From: Planctomycetaceae bacterium
Lineage (GTDB): Bacteria > Planctomycetota > Planctomycetia > Planctomycetales > Planctomycetaceae
DNA length: 46,041 nucleotides
Direction of reading: 5' to 3'
Assembly (NCBI GenBank): GCA_020426505.1
Contig: JAGQPX010000082.1
Span: 1 to 46,041, forward strand
In this document: piece after piece, positions 17,331-26,167 of the stretch
How positions within the stretch are numbered: position 1 is the first letter of the stretch
How the letters are laid out: each line of letters starts with the position of its first letter
Translations under genes and position numbers: made by a program
Notes under the pieces: generated by a model
The model's database searches: none
What the model saw: the letters and a program-made list of their open reading frames with translations, nothing else
Told to the model about the DNA's origin: nothing

Positions 17331-18572
17331 TTATTGATCGAGCAAATCGAGGCAGTCTGCGTTTGTATGGTCGAGAATTGGAAGCTCTCCGACGGGCAAA
17401 AGATGATTGTATTTGAGGCCGGCACCTGTGTTGAACAGGACGATGCGTTCCGCAGGCGAGAGCCAACCTTCGTCTGCAAGTTGCTGACAAGCCTTCCAGA
17501 CCGCTCCTCCCTCGGGGCAGGCATAGACCCCCTGCTCTGTTGCGAGTTCTCGAGCGCCGCTGAGAAGTTCTTCGTCGGAGACAGAGACTGCAGTGCCGTT
17601 AGATTCCCTGAGGACGTTAAGCATGAGGAAATCGCCGACTGCTGCGGGCACACGAAGTCCGGAAGCGACGGTGTGTGCGTTCGGAAACATCTCCGCATGG
17701 TCGACTCCTTCATTGAACGCCTTAACGACGGGCGAGCATCCTTCCGCCTGGACGACGACCATGCGGGGACGCTCTTTGCCGATCCAGCCGAGTCGTTCCA
17801 TTTCATTGAACGCTTTCCACATGCCGATGAGACCTGTGCCGCCGCCGGTGGGATAGAAGATCACGTCCGGGAGTTTGAGGTCGTTTGTCCCGTTGACATC
17901 CGCAAGATCGAAAGCGAGTTCATAGCCCATCGTCTTTTTGCCTTCGATGCGAAATGGCTCTTTGAGCGTCGAAAGGTCAAACCACCCGAAGCGTTCGCAA
18001 CCTTGCTTGACCAGTTTGCCGCAATCGCTGATCAATCCATTGACGAGATAGACGTGCGCTCCGCCGACCACGGATTCGATGATGTTTGCAGGTGGGGTAT
18101 CTTCGGGCATGAAGAGATAGCATTCAATGCCCGCCTGAGCAGCGTAGTACGTCGCCGCGCCGGCTGCGTTTCCTGCGGAGGGGAGCGCGATCACTTTTGC
18201 TCCCAATGCCACCGCACGCGTGATGGCCGCTGACATCCCGCGAGCTTTGAAGCTCCCGGTCGGATTGAATGCTTCGTCCTTCACGAACAGGTTTGAAAAG
18301 GCCGCAAAGGAACCCCGAGCCCGACAGGGGATCAACGGGGTACATCCTTCGCCCAATGAGACAGCCTCGTCAGGTGACTCGACCGGCAAGACCTCCCAGA
18401 ACTTCCACATCGAACGGATCGGGCGGTTGCGAACACATTCTGGCGTGAATCGATCCCGGATCGCGTCGAGATCGTAAATTGCCAGCAATGGTTTGCCGGT
18501 TTCGCTCAGATTCTGCAATCTATTGATGTCGTACGACTGTTCCGTTTGCGAACAGATAAGCGACTGATGCAT
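17331..18572 (-). CDS. thrC: Threonine synthase
   Basis: A 413-residue fold-type II PLP enzyme that converts O-phosphohomoserine to threonine in the last step of threonine synthesis. The PLP lysine is in NPTGSFKARG (Lys 109). The phosphate-binding SAGNAAGA and the Gly-rich PTGGGTGLIGM are also present. The start of the mature fold (LGEGCTPLIPCR) is typical. The N-terminal segment matches the zinc-ribbon region of longer homologues, but only one of its cysteines (Cys 7) remains, so it probably binds no zinc. The start at 18572 leaves this segment intact. The gene stands alone, divergent from the Ser/Thr kinase gene. Other PLP lyases of this fold are less likely. Confidence 0.9.
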   Translation of the reverse strand: MHQSLICSQTEQSYDINRLQNLSETGKPLLAIYDLDAIRDRFTPECVRNRPIRSMWKFWEVLPVESPDEAVSLGEGCTPLIPCRARGSFAAFSNLFVKDEAFNPTGSFKARGMSAAITRAVALGAKVIALPSAGNAAGAATYYAAQAGIECYLFMPEDTPPANIIESVVGGAHVYLVNGLISDCGKLVKQGCERFGWFDLSTLKEPFRIEGKKTMGYELAFDLADVNGTNDLKLPDVIFYPTGGGTGLIGMWKAFNEMERLGWIGKERPRMVVVQAEGCSPVVKAFNEGVDHAEMFPNAHTVASGLRVPAAVGDFLMLNVLRESNGTAVSVSDEELLSGARELATEQGVYACPEGGAVWKACQQLADEGWLSPAERIVLFNTGAGLKYNHLLPVGELPILDHTNADCLDLLDQ

Positions 18573-18888
18573 CGGGGCTTTGCTCCAAAATGGGCCGCTG
18601 AGATAACCGACTCACCCTAACGATTCGTCCCCCAGAATCAATCACCCCATGCCCCCAAGATCCGTCTACTGTGTCACTCATGGGGAAAACAATCGCCCTG
18701 CGGGCGTTCACGGGGAAAAAGCGGGAGACCCTGCTGGCGGCGGATTCTGTGTGGCGTTCTCGCCAGACGTGAGACATAATGGAGAGATGTTCTGAATCGG
18801 TCGGGTTTGGTTGATCCGATTGTGCGGGCTGCCCCTATGCTGCTTTTCAAAGGATGTCATTCGGGCGCCCCTCGATGGAGGAGTTGCA
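18573..18888. other. Divergent promoter region between thrC and the Ser/Thr kinase gene
   Basis: A 316-base gap with no gene. It should contain promoters for both flanking genes. A CATAAT hexamer at 18775-18780 on the plus strand could be a -10 box for the kinase gene, but no good -35 is seen at the right distance. A small GC hairpin (CGCCCTGCGGGCG, 18694-18706) lies in the middle. Confidence 0.45.
18876..18883 (+). promoter_or_regulatory. Strong Shine-Dalgarno that fixes the kinase start
   Basis: The purine run ATGGAGGAG ends six bases before the ATG at 18889. It makes this ATG a much better start than the upstream in-frame codon at 18811, which would add 26 residues without conserved character. 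Confidence 0.8.
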
Positions 18889-20550
18889 ATGTCGTCACCT
18901 CAATTCGATGAAAACGCGGCGACCCAGCCTTTTCAGATGCAAGACAGTCCTGATCTGACCGACACGGTCGTCCCCCGCGGTCAAGGTTCCAGTGAGCTGA
19001 AAAGGACAGAGGTCATGTCGAGCGATACATCGACTGGTCCGGCATCATCTAAGCCCGCTCCGAAGAAGCAGCCGGCAAAAGCGTCAAAACCCTCAGGAAA
19101 GAAGACGTACACCCTGGGGGATTTTGAACTGCTGAAGGAAATCGGGCAGGGTGGAATGGGCAAAGTCTATCTCGCCCATCAAATCAGTCTCGACCGAGAC
19201 TGCGCGTTGAAGGTGATGTCCAAGGAGTTGAAAGAACGGCCTGGATTCGTGGAGCGCTTTCTGCGGGAAGCACGGTCGATGGCGAAGATCGATCATCCGC
19301 ATGTGGTGAAGTGCTTTGCCGTCGGCGAGGAACGAGGCAAGCACTACGTGGCGATGGAACTGATCGACGGCCAGAGCATGCAGGACTGGATCGACGAGAT
19401 TGGAACGCTCTCGCCCGGGGACGCGGTCTTGATCACGCTGATCTGTGCCGAGGCGCTCGCCCATGCACACGGTCTGAACATGATTCATCGCGACATCAAG
19501 CCTGACAACATTCTGGTCACAAAGACCGGACAGGTGAAAGTCGCCGATCTGGGTCTCGCCAAGGCGACCGACGACGATATGTCGATGACGCAAACCGGTC
19601 ACGGATTGGGCACGCCTCATTACATGCCCCCCGAACAGGCTCGAGATGCCAAACACGTCGACGCCCGCTGTGACATCTATGCCCTGGGGTGCACGCTCTA
19701 TCACTTCGTCACAGGCGCATTGCCTTTCGCGGGTGACTCGGTGGTGGAACTGATCACGAATAAGGAAAAGGGCCAGTTCAAACAGGCTCGGCAAATCAAC
19801 CGGGAGGTGCCCGAACGGTTAAGTCTGATCATCGACAAGATGATGGCCAAGGACCCCAACCACCGGCACCAAACGTGCGAAGCCGTCATCAAGGATCTTG
19901 AGGCATTGGCGCTGGCAGGGGAATCCCTTAGTTTCATTGATTCCGAGAAGAAGACCGTCCTTCGACGCAGCAGCATGCCGACTCAGCAGGTTGGTGGCAC
20001 TCAGGTTGACGCCCCCAGATCGGCTCCGAAAAAGGGAGCAGGTGGCCAAAGGCGTCCAACTGGACAGACTGCTGGCGGAGCGGTTGCTCGCGACACCGCA
20101 CGTTCCGCGCAGCAGTCGACGGAGGACATCTGGTACGTCAAGTACACCGACTCGACCGGTCGCATCCGCATGAGCAAGATGACGCGACCGCAGATCATTC
20201 AGGGACTCAAGAGCGACAAACTCTCACTCAAAACGAAGGTCGCCCGAAGTTCCAAAGGCGAGTTCCTGCCGGTCGGGCAGATTCCCGTCTTCGAGTCGGA
20301 GGCCAACAAAGCGGTCACCCGCATTCAAGCATCAAAGCGTGAGCAGAGTCTCGCCAGCGCTTACGCGAAAATCGATCGCCAGTACGGCCGTCAAAAGTGG
20401 TGGCGACTGCTGGCGCGATTCAAGGACGGCACTCTCGGGCTTGTCGGACTCATTGTCTGGCTGGTCGTGGCAGCAGTTTTGTTGGTCGGTGGAGGAATTC
20501 TTGCGATCATGATCGTCAAGTCGATCGCCCAACACTACGGACTGAACTAA
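18889..20550 (+). CDS. Membrane-anchored Ser/Thr protein kinase
   Basis: A 553-residue PknB-type kinase. A disordered N-terminal 70 residues rich in Ser, Pro and Lys precede the kinase domain (about 75-340). It has the Gly-rich loop GQGGMGKV, Lys 108 (CALKVM), the catalytic loop HRDIKPDN (200-207), DLG at 220-222 and GTPHYMPPEQ, so it should be active. A Gly/Arg-rich linker follows, then residues 413-470 (WYVKYTDSTGRIRMSKMTRP and on), which resemble the GYF_2-like domain found in many planctomycete proteins. One membrane segment lies at about 516-543, leaving the kinase in the cytoplasm and almost nothing outside. No external sensor domain is present. The next gene encodes an exported hydrolase-fold protein. 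Confidence 0.93.
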   Translation: MSSPQFDENAATQPFQMQDSPDLTDTVVPRGQGSSELKRTEVMSSDTSTGPASSKPAPKKQPAKASKPSGKKTYTLGDFELLKEIGQGGMGKVYLAHQISLDRDCALKVMSKELKERPGFVERFLREARSMAKIDHPHVVKCFAVGEERGKHYVAMELIDGQSMQDWIDEIGTLSPGDAVLITLICAEALAHAHGLNMIHRDIKPDNILVTKTGQVKVADLGLAKATDDDMSMTQTGHGLGTPHYMPPEQARDAKHVDARCDIYALGCTLYHFVTGALPFAGDSVVELITNKEKGQFKQARQINREVPERLSLIIDKMMAKDPNHRHQTCEAVIKDLEALALAGESLSFIDSEKKTVLRRSSMPTQQVGGTQVDAPRSAPKKGAGGQRRPTGQTAGGAVARDTARSAQQSTEDIWYVKYTDSTGRIRMSKMTRPQIIQGLKSDKLSLKTKVARSSKGEFLPVGQIPVFESEANKAVTRIQASKREQSLASAYAKIDRQYGRQKWWRLLARFKDGTLGLVGLIVWLVVAAVLLVGGGILAIMIVKSIAQHYGLN

Positions 20551-20784
20551 GGCTGAAACAAGCATTGGTTTCCTTTGCCGTCACGCCGCGCCGTCGCCAC
20601 AGGGAGTGGATGTCGCACTGCCGTGCTTGATCCATTTGACGTTCACACATCGGCGGAAACTGCTGAAACGGTCCGGAGCAACAATTTGTCTGGAAAAACG
20701 GCACAGGGCAAACGATGATGTTTGAAGGGTCCGCGACTCTCATCGGAGGAGAGTTGCCCGTGCCGATCTTCATCGAGAACAACG

Positions 20785-23112
20785 ATGCCTGTGCGTGCTC
20801 TGATTCTCACTGCTCTCTCCATCGCTGGACTGCTTGCCGCAGCGATTGTGCCCATCGACGTCCAAGCGGGAGAGGTGCGCACGAAAACGGGGTTTGTCAT
20901 CAGTGGACACCCCGTCAAGGTGGAAGGCCTGACCGCCGCCGCAGCCCGTGCATCAAAGGGGCCAACGAACGTCAAGAGTGCCTACATGATTGACGACGGG
21001 CAGCGGCGGACGTTCGTCCCGCGTCAACTCGTCAACGAAGAGGACGTCAGCACTGAGAATCTGCAAACCTCCGACGAGTTTACACTCACCACCGCCTTCC
21101 CGCGTCAGGATGTCAGTCCGGCTGTCATCGGCTCTTCCCTGGAAGTGACGCCCTTTGATGAGTACGGAAGACGGCGCGTGATACTCGCGGCTCATCCCAA
21201 CAACCTTCCCGTGGTTCAGGAGATCTCCCTCCTGCGCCCCGATACGGTGACCGTTTTCAGCCGAACTCCCCGATGGACACACGAACTCAGCACAAATGCT
21301 TTGGAAAATGACGTCCTGCTGTCCCTGCTTGAACGGGCGACCGATGCAGACAGTCCTCAGGACCAATTGCGAATCGTGCGTTTTCTGACCGACGCTCAGC
21401 GGTATTCGCTTGCAATGCAACGCCTCGACTCGCTGCGACAGCGATTCCCGGAAATGGCAGATCGGGCCGAACAGACCCAGGAGCAGATCCAACACCTGAT
21501 CGCCGTCAAAGCGCTGGGCGAAATCCGGGAGAGACAACGAGCCGGTCAGCATCAATTCGCCATCGAGTACGCGCAGAAATATCCGATCGAGAAAGTGAGT
21601 GCACTGGTTGTGCGAGAGTCACGCGACGTGATCGAGCACTATCAGCAACTCGACCAAAAGATCGAGAAGGCCCAAATGTTGCTGGGAACTCTGCAGGCTG
21701 ACCTGGATGCTAAGACGTTTGAGAGTGTGTCTCCTTTGAGGTCGCTTGTCAGCGATGAACTGTCCTACGACACGATCGACAGGCTGGAGCCGTTCCTCCG
21801 CACCGAGCATGACGACACGTTGACCGCCGAAGATAAACTGGGATTGGCCTACACCGGTTGGCTGCTCGGCGACGCACGAGCGGAAACGAGTCTCAAGCTT
21901 GCAATTCGACTTTGGCGAGCGAGGTTTCTTGTCGTCGAATACCTGAGAACCGAAAGTGAAACTGACCGAGGAAATCTCCTGAACGAATTAAGAGAGATCG
22001 ACGGAGCCACGGTTGAGATCGTCGCCGCGATGGTCCCACTGCTGCCGATGCCTCGGAGCACAATCGCTGTTGAGCCGGGAGTCCCGTTGACGATTGAACT
22101 GCCTGCCGCTGGTGATGCCGATTCGGTGAGGTATTCGGTCGTTGTCCCCCCCGAGTACTCGCCCAGCCGTCAATACCCGGTGCTCGTCACCCTCGGGAAC
22201 CGTGGAGTGGACCTTGAGAAGTCGATTCGCTGGTGGGCCGGCACGGCTGAGGCTCCGGGAATTGCGATGAATCGAGGGTACATTGTCATGTGCCCGGAAT
22301 ACGCGAGCGAAAACGCCGCCGAATACACGTACTCATCTGCCGCTCATCATGCGGTGCTTGCATCGATCAGAGACCTTCGGCAACGGTTCAATGTCGACTC
22401 GAATCGCATCTTCCTCACCGGACATGGCATGGGAGGAGATGCCGCATTTGACATCGGCATGTCGCATCCCGATGTGTTCGCCGGCGTCATCCCCTTCGTC
22501 GGTCTCTGTGAAAATCACTGCCAGGTGTACTGGCGGAACAGTCCTGACTTGGCATGGTATGTCGTCGGCGGTGAGAAGGATCGTAACGCGGTCGAGGAGA
22601 ATGCCAAGGTCCTCAACCGGATGGTGCTTCGCGGGTACGACTTGACGTATGTCGAATACGTGGGTCGGGGCTACGAGTCGTTTCTCGAAGAACGCCCGCG
22701 AATCTTCGAATGGATGGCACTCGCCCCGCATCGACGAGCCCCCGAACCGCAGGAGTTCCATATCGAGGTCCTGCGTCCCGGTGATGCGAGTGTCCACTGG
22801 TTGCAAGCGGACGGCTTCGAAGAGCAGGCTCTCCAACCGGTCAACTGGGACAACGGTCGTCCCAAATCTCGTCCGGAGGTCGTTGACGGCAAGATCAAAC
22901 CAAGTGGTGCCATCTATGTGACGACGACGGCGGGTCGGGTCACCATCAAGCTATCGCCGTCATTGATTGACTTCGAACAACGAATCGAAACGCGGGTCAG
23001 CCGGAAGCGACCCTTCCGCGATTTCGTGAAGCCGGAAATGAAGACTTTGCTGGACGACCTTCGAGAACGAGGCGACCGACAGCGGCTGTACTGGGCGAAA
23101 ATCGAGTTCTGA
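20785..23112 (+). CDS. Exported alpha/beta-hydrolase-fold protein without catalytic Ser and His
   Basis: A 775-residue protein. The ATG at 20785 is followed by a Sec-type signal (LILTALSIAGLLAAAIV, then VQAGEV). The N-terminal half is largely helical and of unknown family. The C-terminal half (about residues 430-660) has the fold of PHB-depolymerase or prolyl-oligopeptidase-like esterases: RYSVVVPPEYSPSRQYPVLV, NRIFLTGHGMGGDAAFDIG and WYVVGGEKDRN. The nucleophile elbow reads GHGMGG, with Gly 548 where GxSxG has Ser. The usual His position reads GRGYESF, with Tyr. It is therefore probably not a hydrolase and may bind a ligand or partner. No strong ribosome binding site precedes the start; a TTG at 20722 in the same frame is less likely. 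Confidence 0.8.
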   Translation: MPVRALILTALSIAGLLAAAIVPIDVQAGEVRTKTGFVISGHPVKVEGLTAAAARASKGPTNVKSAYMIDDGQRRTFVPRQLVNEEDVSTENLQTSDEFTLTTAFPRQDVSPAVIGSSLEVTPFDEYGRRRVILAAHPNNLPVVQEISLLRPDTVTVFSRTPRWTHELSTNALENDVLLSLLERATDADSPQDQLRIVRFLTDAQRYSLAMQRLDSLRQRFPEMADRAEQTQEQIQHLIAVKALGEIRERQRAGQHQFAIEYAQKYPIEKVSALVVRESRDVIEHYQQLDQKIEKAQMLLGTLQADLDAKTFESVSPLRSLVSDELSYDTIDRLEPFLRTEHDDTLTAEDKLGLAYTGWLLGDARAETSLKLAIRLWRARFLVVEYLRTESETDRGNLLNELREIDGATVEIVAAMVPLLPMPRSTIAVEPGVPLTIELPAAGDADSVRYSVVVPPEYSPSRQYPVLVTLGNRGVDLEKSIRWWAGTAEAPGIAMNRGYIVMCPEYASENAAEYTYSSAAHHAVLASIRDLRQRFNVDSNRIFLTGHGMGGDAAFDIGMSHPDVFAGVIPFVGLCENHCQVYWRNSPDLAWYVVGGEKDRNAVEENAKVLNRMVLRGYDLTYVEYVGRGYESFLEERPRIFEWMALAPHRRAPEPQEFHIEVLRPGDASVHWLQADGFEEQALQPVNWDNGRPKSRPEVVDGKIKPSGAIYVTTTAGRVTIKLSPSLIDFEQRIETRVSRKRPFRDFVKPEMKTLLDDLRERGDRQRLYWAKIEF

Positions 23113-23147
23113 TGCCCGACTGGGAATCCGGGCAGTCGTGAACCCGG

Positions 23148-25055
23148 TCATGTATTGTCGACCATCGTCGAACGATCGAACGACTCCAGCGCAGTTGCGA
23201 CCAGACCGGCGATATCGAGACCGAGGTCGGCCAGGAGTTCATCGCGGCTGCCATGTTCGATGAACCGGTCAGGAATGCCAAGTCGTCGAATGTTCTGAGT
23301 CGGCAGTCGGGCATCGTTGGCCGCTTCGAGGATGGCTGATCCGAACCCGCCGTTGAGTGTGCTTTCTTCAACGGTGATGACAAAGCCCGTCTCGCGAACG
23401 GCTCGAAAGATCGTGTCGGTGTCCAGCGGGCGCAGGAATCGGGCATTGACCACGCCGACGTCGAGTCCCTGCTCTTTGAGTACAGCAGCCGCTTCGACAC
23501 AACGGGGGAACAATGCCCCAAAGGTGACGAATGTGCCGTCGGCGCCCCAGCGATAAACGTCCGCCTTACCCAATTCCACGGGATTCGCCGATCGCTTGAC
23601 CAGTTCAGCGTCCGTCTTTGGGTAACGAATCGATGCCGGCCCATCGTAAGAGAGTGCAAAGTCAAGCATCGGAGCGACATCCGCTTCGTCACCCGGAGCC
23701 ATGACTACGATATTCGGGAACGTCCGCAAGTAAGTGTTATCGAAGACGCCGTGATGCGTTGGGCCGTCCGGTCCGCAGAGTCCTGCTCGATCGAGACAGA
23801 ATGTGACCGGCAGGTTCTGGAGTGAAACTTCCTGGAAGATGTGATCAAACGACCGCTGCAGGAAGGTGCTGTAGATGTCAACGATCGGTCGCATGCCCGC
23901 TTTGGCCATGCCGCCAGCGAACGCGACCGCATGAGCTTCGCAGATGCCCGTGTCGAAGAACCGGTCCGGGAACTCATCGCGAATGGGCCCCAACTTGTTG
24001 CCCGCACACATGGCCGCCGTGAGGACGCACACGCGTTCATCCTGCTGCATGGCGGATTGAATCGCATCGCTGACGACGTCGGTGTACGCCGGCCGACTCG
24101 CCTTGCCGTGGAAGACGATTTCATCATCCTCGGTCCGCTCGAACGGAGCAGGTGTATGAAACTTGACCGGGTCTTCGCAAGCCGGCTCGAAGCCGTGCCC
24201 CTTGCGGGTGAAGACATGCAGCAACACTGGCCCCTGCACATCCTTGACCAGTTCGAGTGCGTCACGCAGCCCGAAGAGGTCGTGTCCATCGACCGGGCCG
24301 ATGTAACGGAAGCCCATCTCCTCGAAGAGCATGCCTCCGTGGAAGAAGCCTTTGAGCGCGTCCTTGAAGTCTGCGAGGACTTGTTCGGTCGGCTTGCCGA
24401 CAACCGGAATCTTGTTGAGGATCCAGGACACATCCTTCTTGAGACCGTCGTAGAATGGAGCGACGCGGGCTTTGTCGAGATAGCTCGCCAGTCCTCCCAC
24501 GCGCGGACAAATCCCCATCTCGTTATCGTTGAGGATGACCAGCAGGTCCTTCTTGAGACCGGCAGCGTTGTTCATCGCCTCGAAGACCACGCCAGACGGC
24601 AGTGCACCATCGCCAATGACCGCGACCGACTTGCGACCCTCCTCCTGGTGCAGCAGATCATCGCCCGCCTTCAGTCCCAGCACGGTCGACACACTCGCAC
24701 CGGCGTGACCCGTCATGAACAGGTCGTATTCGCTCTCCTCCGGGTTGGGGTAACCCATGAGGCCCCCCTTGGTTCGTATCGAGTGAAAGTCCAGATAGCG
24801 ACCAGTCACCAGCTTGTGTGGGTAGATCTGATGCCCCGTGTCCCAGATCAACCGGTCTTTTGTGAAGTCAAACACGAGATGCAGCGCAATGCAAAGTTCG
24901 ACGACACCCAGGTTACTCGCAAAGTGAGCGGGGCGATCCTCGACGATCTGACACAACACTTCGCGGATCTCGTCTGCGAGCGTTTTGAGTTGGTCATCGG
25001 AAAGCGACCGGATCTCCGCCGGGTCTCCGATCAGAGGGAGCAATTCGATCTTCAT
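23148..25055 (-). CDS. dxs: 1-deoxy-D-xylulose-5-phosphate synthase
   Basis: A thiamine-diphosphate enzyme that condenses pyruvate with glyceraldehyde 3-phosphate, the first step of the MEP isoprenoid pathway. The 635-residue length is normal. The TPP motif GDGALPSGVVFEAMNNA with LVILNDNEMG is present in the first domain. The transketolase central domain has ICEAHAVAFAGGMA and DRAGLCGPDGPTHHG, and the C-terminal domain has TVEESTLNGGFGSA. I chose the ATG at 25055 because it overlaps the stop codon of the prenyl synthase gene by one base (TGATG), a typical coupled start. A longer in-frame start at 25136 would lie inside that gene. Together the pair supplies isoprenoid precursors and chains. 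Confidence 0.97.
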   Translation of the reverse strand: MKIELLPLIGDPAEIRSLSDDQLKTLADEIREVLCQIVEDRPAHFASNLGVVELCIALHLVFDFTKDRLIWDTGHQIYPHKLVTGRYLDFHSIRTKGGLMGYPNPEESEYDLFMTGHAGASVSTVLGLKAGDDLLHQEEGRKSVAVIGDGALPSGVVFEAMNNAAGLKKDLLVILNDNEMGICPRVGGLASYLDKARVAPFYDGLKKDVSWILNKIPVVGKPTEQVLADFKDALKGFFHGGMLFEEMGFRYIGPVDGHDLFGLRDALELVKDVQGPVLLHVFTRKGHGFEPACEDPVKFHTPAPFERTEDDEIVFHGKASRPAYTDVVSDAIQSAMQQDERVCVLTAAMCAGNKLGPIRDEFPDRFFDTGICEAHAVAFAGGMAKAGMRPIVDIYSTFLQRSFDHIFQEVSLQNLPVTFCLDRAGLCGPDGPTHHGVFDNTYLRTFPNIVVMAPGDEADVAPMLDFALSYDGPASIRYPKTDAELVKRSANPVELGKADVYRWGADGTFVTFGALFPRCVEAAAVLKEQGLDVGVVNARFLRPLDTDTIFRAVRETGFVITVEESTLNGGFGSAILEAANDARLPTQNIRRLGIPDRFIEHGSRDELLADLGLDIAGLVATALESFDRSTMVDNT

Positions 25056-25966
25056 CAGCGGTCTCTCGCTATCACGTAGTGAGCCATGGCTTCCAAGCGC
25101 TGGCCTCGCGAGCCGAAATCGGCGATCGCCCGACAAGCGTCGTTCACAAGTTCCTCTGCTCGGCGACGACTCTCCGCCTCACCGAGCAACGCCGGGTACG
25201 TCAGTTTCCCGGCTTCGACGTCCTTCCGAACCTGTTTCCCCATTGTCTCCGAATCTCCACAAACGTCCAGTAGGTCGTCGGCAATTTGGAAAGCCAGTCC
25301 AATTGACTCTCCATACGTCGTCAAGTTGCGAAGAGTTTGAGGATTTGCCCCTGCAATTCTGCCGCCCATCGAGAGGGCACTGCACAGCAGACGCCCCGTC
25401 TTGCGGCGGTGAATGGATTCCAATGCGGAAGTGCGAATGTGGAATGCGGAATCATCGCCCTCTTCTCCGCATTCCGCATTCCCACTTCCCCCTTGTAGGT
25501 CGGCCATCTGTCCGCCGACCATGCCTGTCATGCCCGCAGCACCCGCAAGATCAGCACAACAGGCGGCAGCGACCTCCGGTGGCTGAACCTCTGTCGCGAT
25601 GATCTCGAAGGCGAGTGTCAGCAGTCCGTCTCCTGCGAGTATGGCGGTTGCTTCGTCGAATTGGATGTGATTCGTCGGCTGTCCACGCCGTTCTGCGTCA
25701 TCGTCCATTGCGGGGAGATCGTCGTGAATAAGCGAATAGGTGTGGACCATCTCGATCGCACACGCGGCGGGCATCGCCACTTCAATCTCTTCACCGCAGG
25801 CTTCACATGCCATTAACACCAACAACGGTCGAAGCCGCTTGCCTCCCGCCATCAGACTGTACGACATGGCCTCCTGTAGTCTCGCCGGGCAATCCGGCCC
25901 ACGATCGAGCGACGCACTCAGACGCTCCTCGACCAGCATTCGCCACTGAGCCAACTGTTCATTCAT
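25055..25966 (-). CDS. ispA: Polyprenyl diphosphate synthase (farnesyl/geranylgeranyl type)
   Basis: A 303-residue trans-prenyl transferase that builds farnesyl or geranylgeranyl diphosphate from isopentenyl units. The first Asp-rich motif is DDLPAMDDD (82-90) and the second is QIADDLLD (227-234). GGKRLRP (41-47) binds substrate. Residues about 160-182 (SGNAECG and SAFHIRTSA) are extra compared with normal IspA sequences, where QMADLQG leads almost directly into LEsIHRRKTG. This stretch is encoded by an inverted repeat read in frame. It sits in a loop between helices, so activity may survive. The gene is coupled to dxs downstream. Chain length cannot be fixed from sequence alone. Confidence 0.93.
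   Translation of the reverse strand: MNEQLAQWRMLVEERLSASLDRGPDCPARLQEAMSYSLMAGGKRLRPLLVLMACEACGEEIEVAMPAACAIEMVHTYSLIHDDLPAMDDDAERRGQPTNHIQFDEATAILAGDGLLTLAFEIIATEVQPPEVAAACCADLAGAAGMTGMVGGQMADLQGGSGNAECGEEGDDSAFHIRTSALESIHRRKTGRLLCSALSMGGRIAGANPQTLRNLTTYGESIGLAFQIADDLLDVCGDSETMGKQVRKDVEAGKLTYPALLGEAESRRRAEELVNDACRAIADFGSRGQRLEAMAHYVIARDR
25425..25489. repeat. Inverted-repeat element inside ispA, in frame (GGAATGCGG family)
   Basis: Arms at 25425-25449 and 25467-25489 are reverse complements with about 21 of 23 matches, around a 17-base loop. On the gene strand the first arm reads GGAAGTGGGAATGCGGAATG. The same family occurs in frame in the formate dehydrogenase gene at 37912-37996, where the encoded peptide is clearly similar. 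Confidence 0.88.
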
Positions 25967-26167
25967 GGGGCGGCGGGTGCGGTAATCGATGGGGATTTGC
26001 TGACAATGGTGGGTTCGTTACACGTTTTGATCATATCGAATTCCTGGCTGTGACTGAATGATCGCAGCCCTGCTGGAGACGCCGGGGAGACTTGCATGAA
26101 CTCAACAGAAGCCTTCTGATTGATGTCAGGACCAGTTTCGACTTTTTCAGCAGGTTGATCACTCACG

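Noticed and set aside
17133..18233. Long open frame (366 codons) on the plus strand opposite thrC
   Set aside because: It is antisense to a gene with clear threonine synthase motifs and has no family character; GC-rich codon use opens the opposite strand.
18694..18706. CGCCCTGCGGGCG hairpin in the thrC/kinase gap
   Set aside because: Very short, and placed upstream of both genes, so a terminator role is not supported.
23113..23147. Hairpin TGCCCG/CGGGCA between the convergent hydrolase and dxs genes
   Set aside because: Only six base pairs with a 12-base loop and no T-run in either direction; not a convincing terminator.
23841..25079. Long open frame (412 codons) on the plus strand opposite dxs
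   Set aside because: The minus strand carries an unmistakable DXS; the plus-strand product has no recognisable motif.
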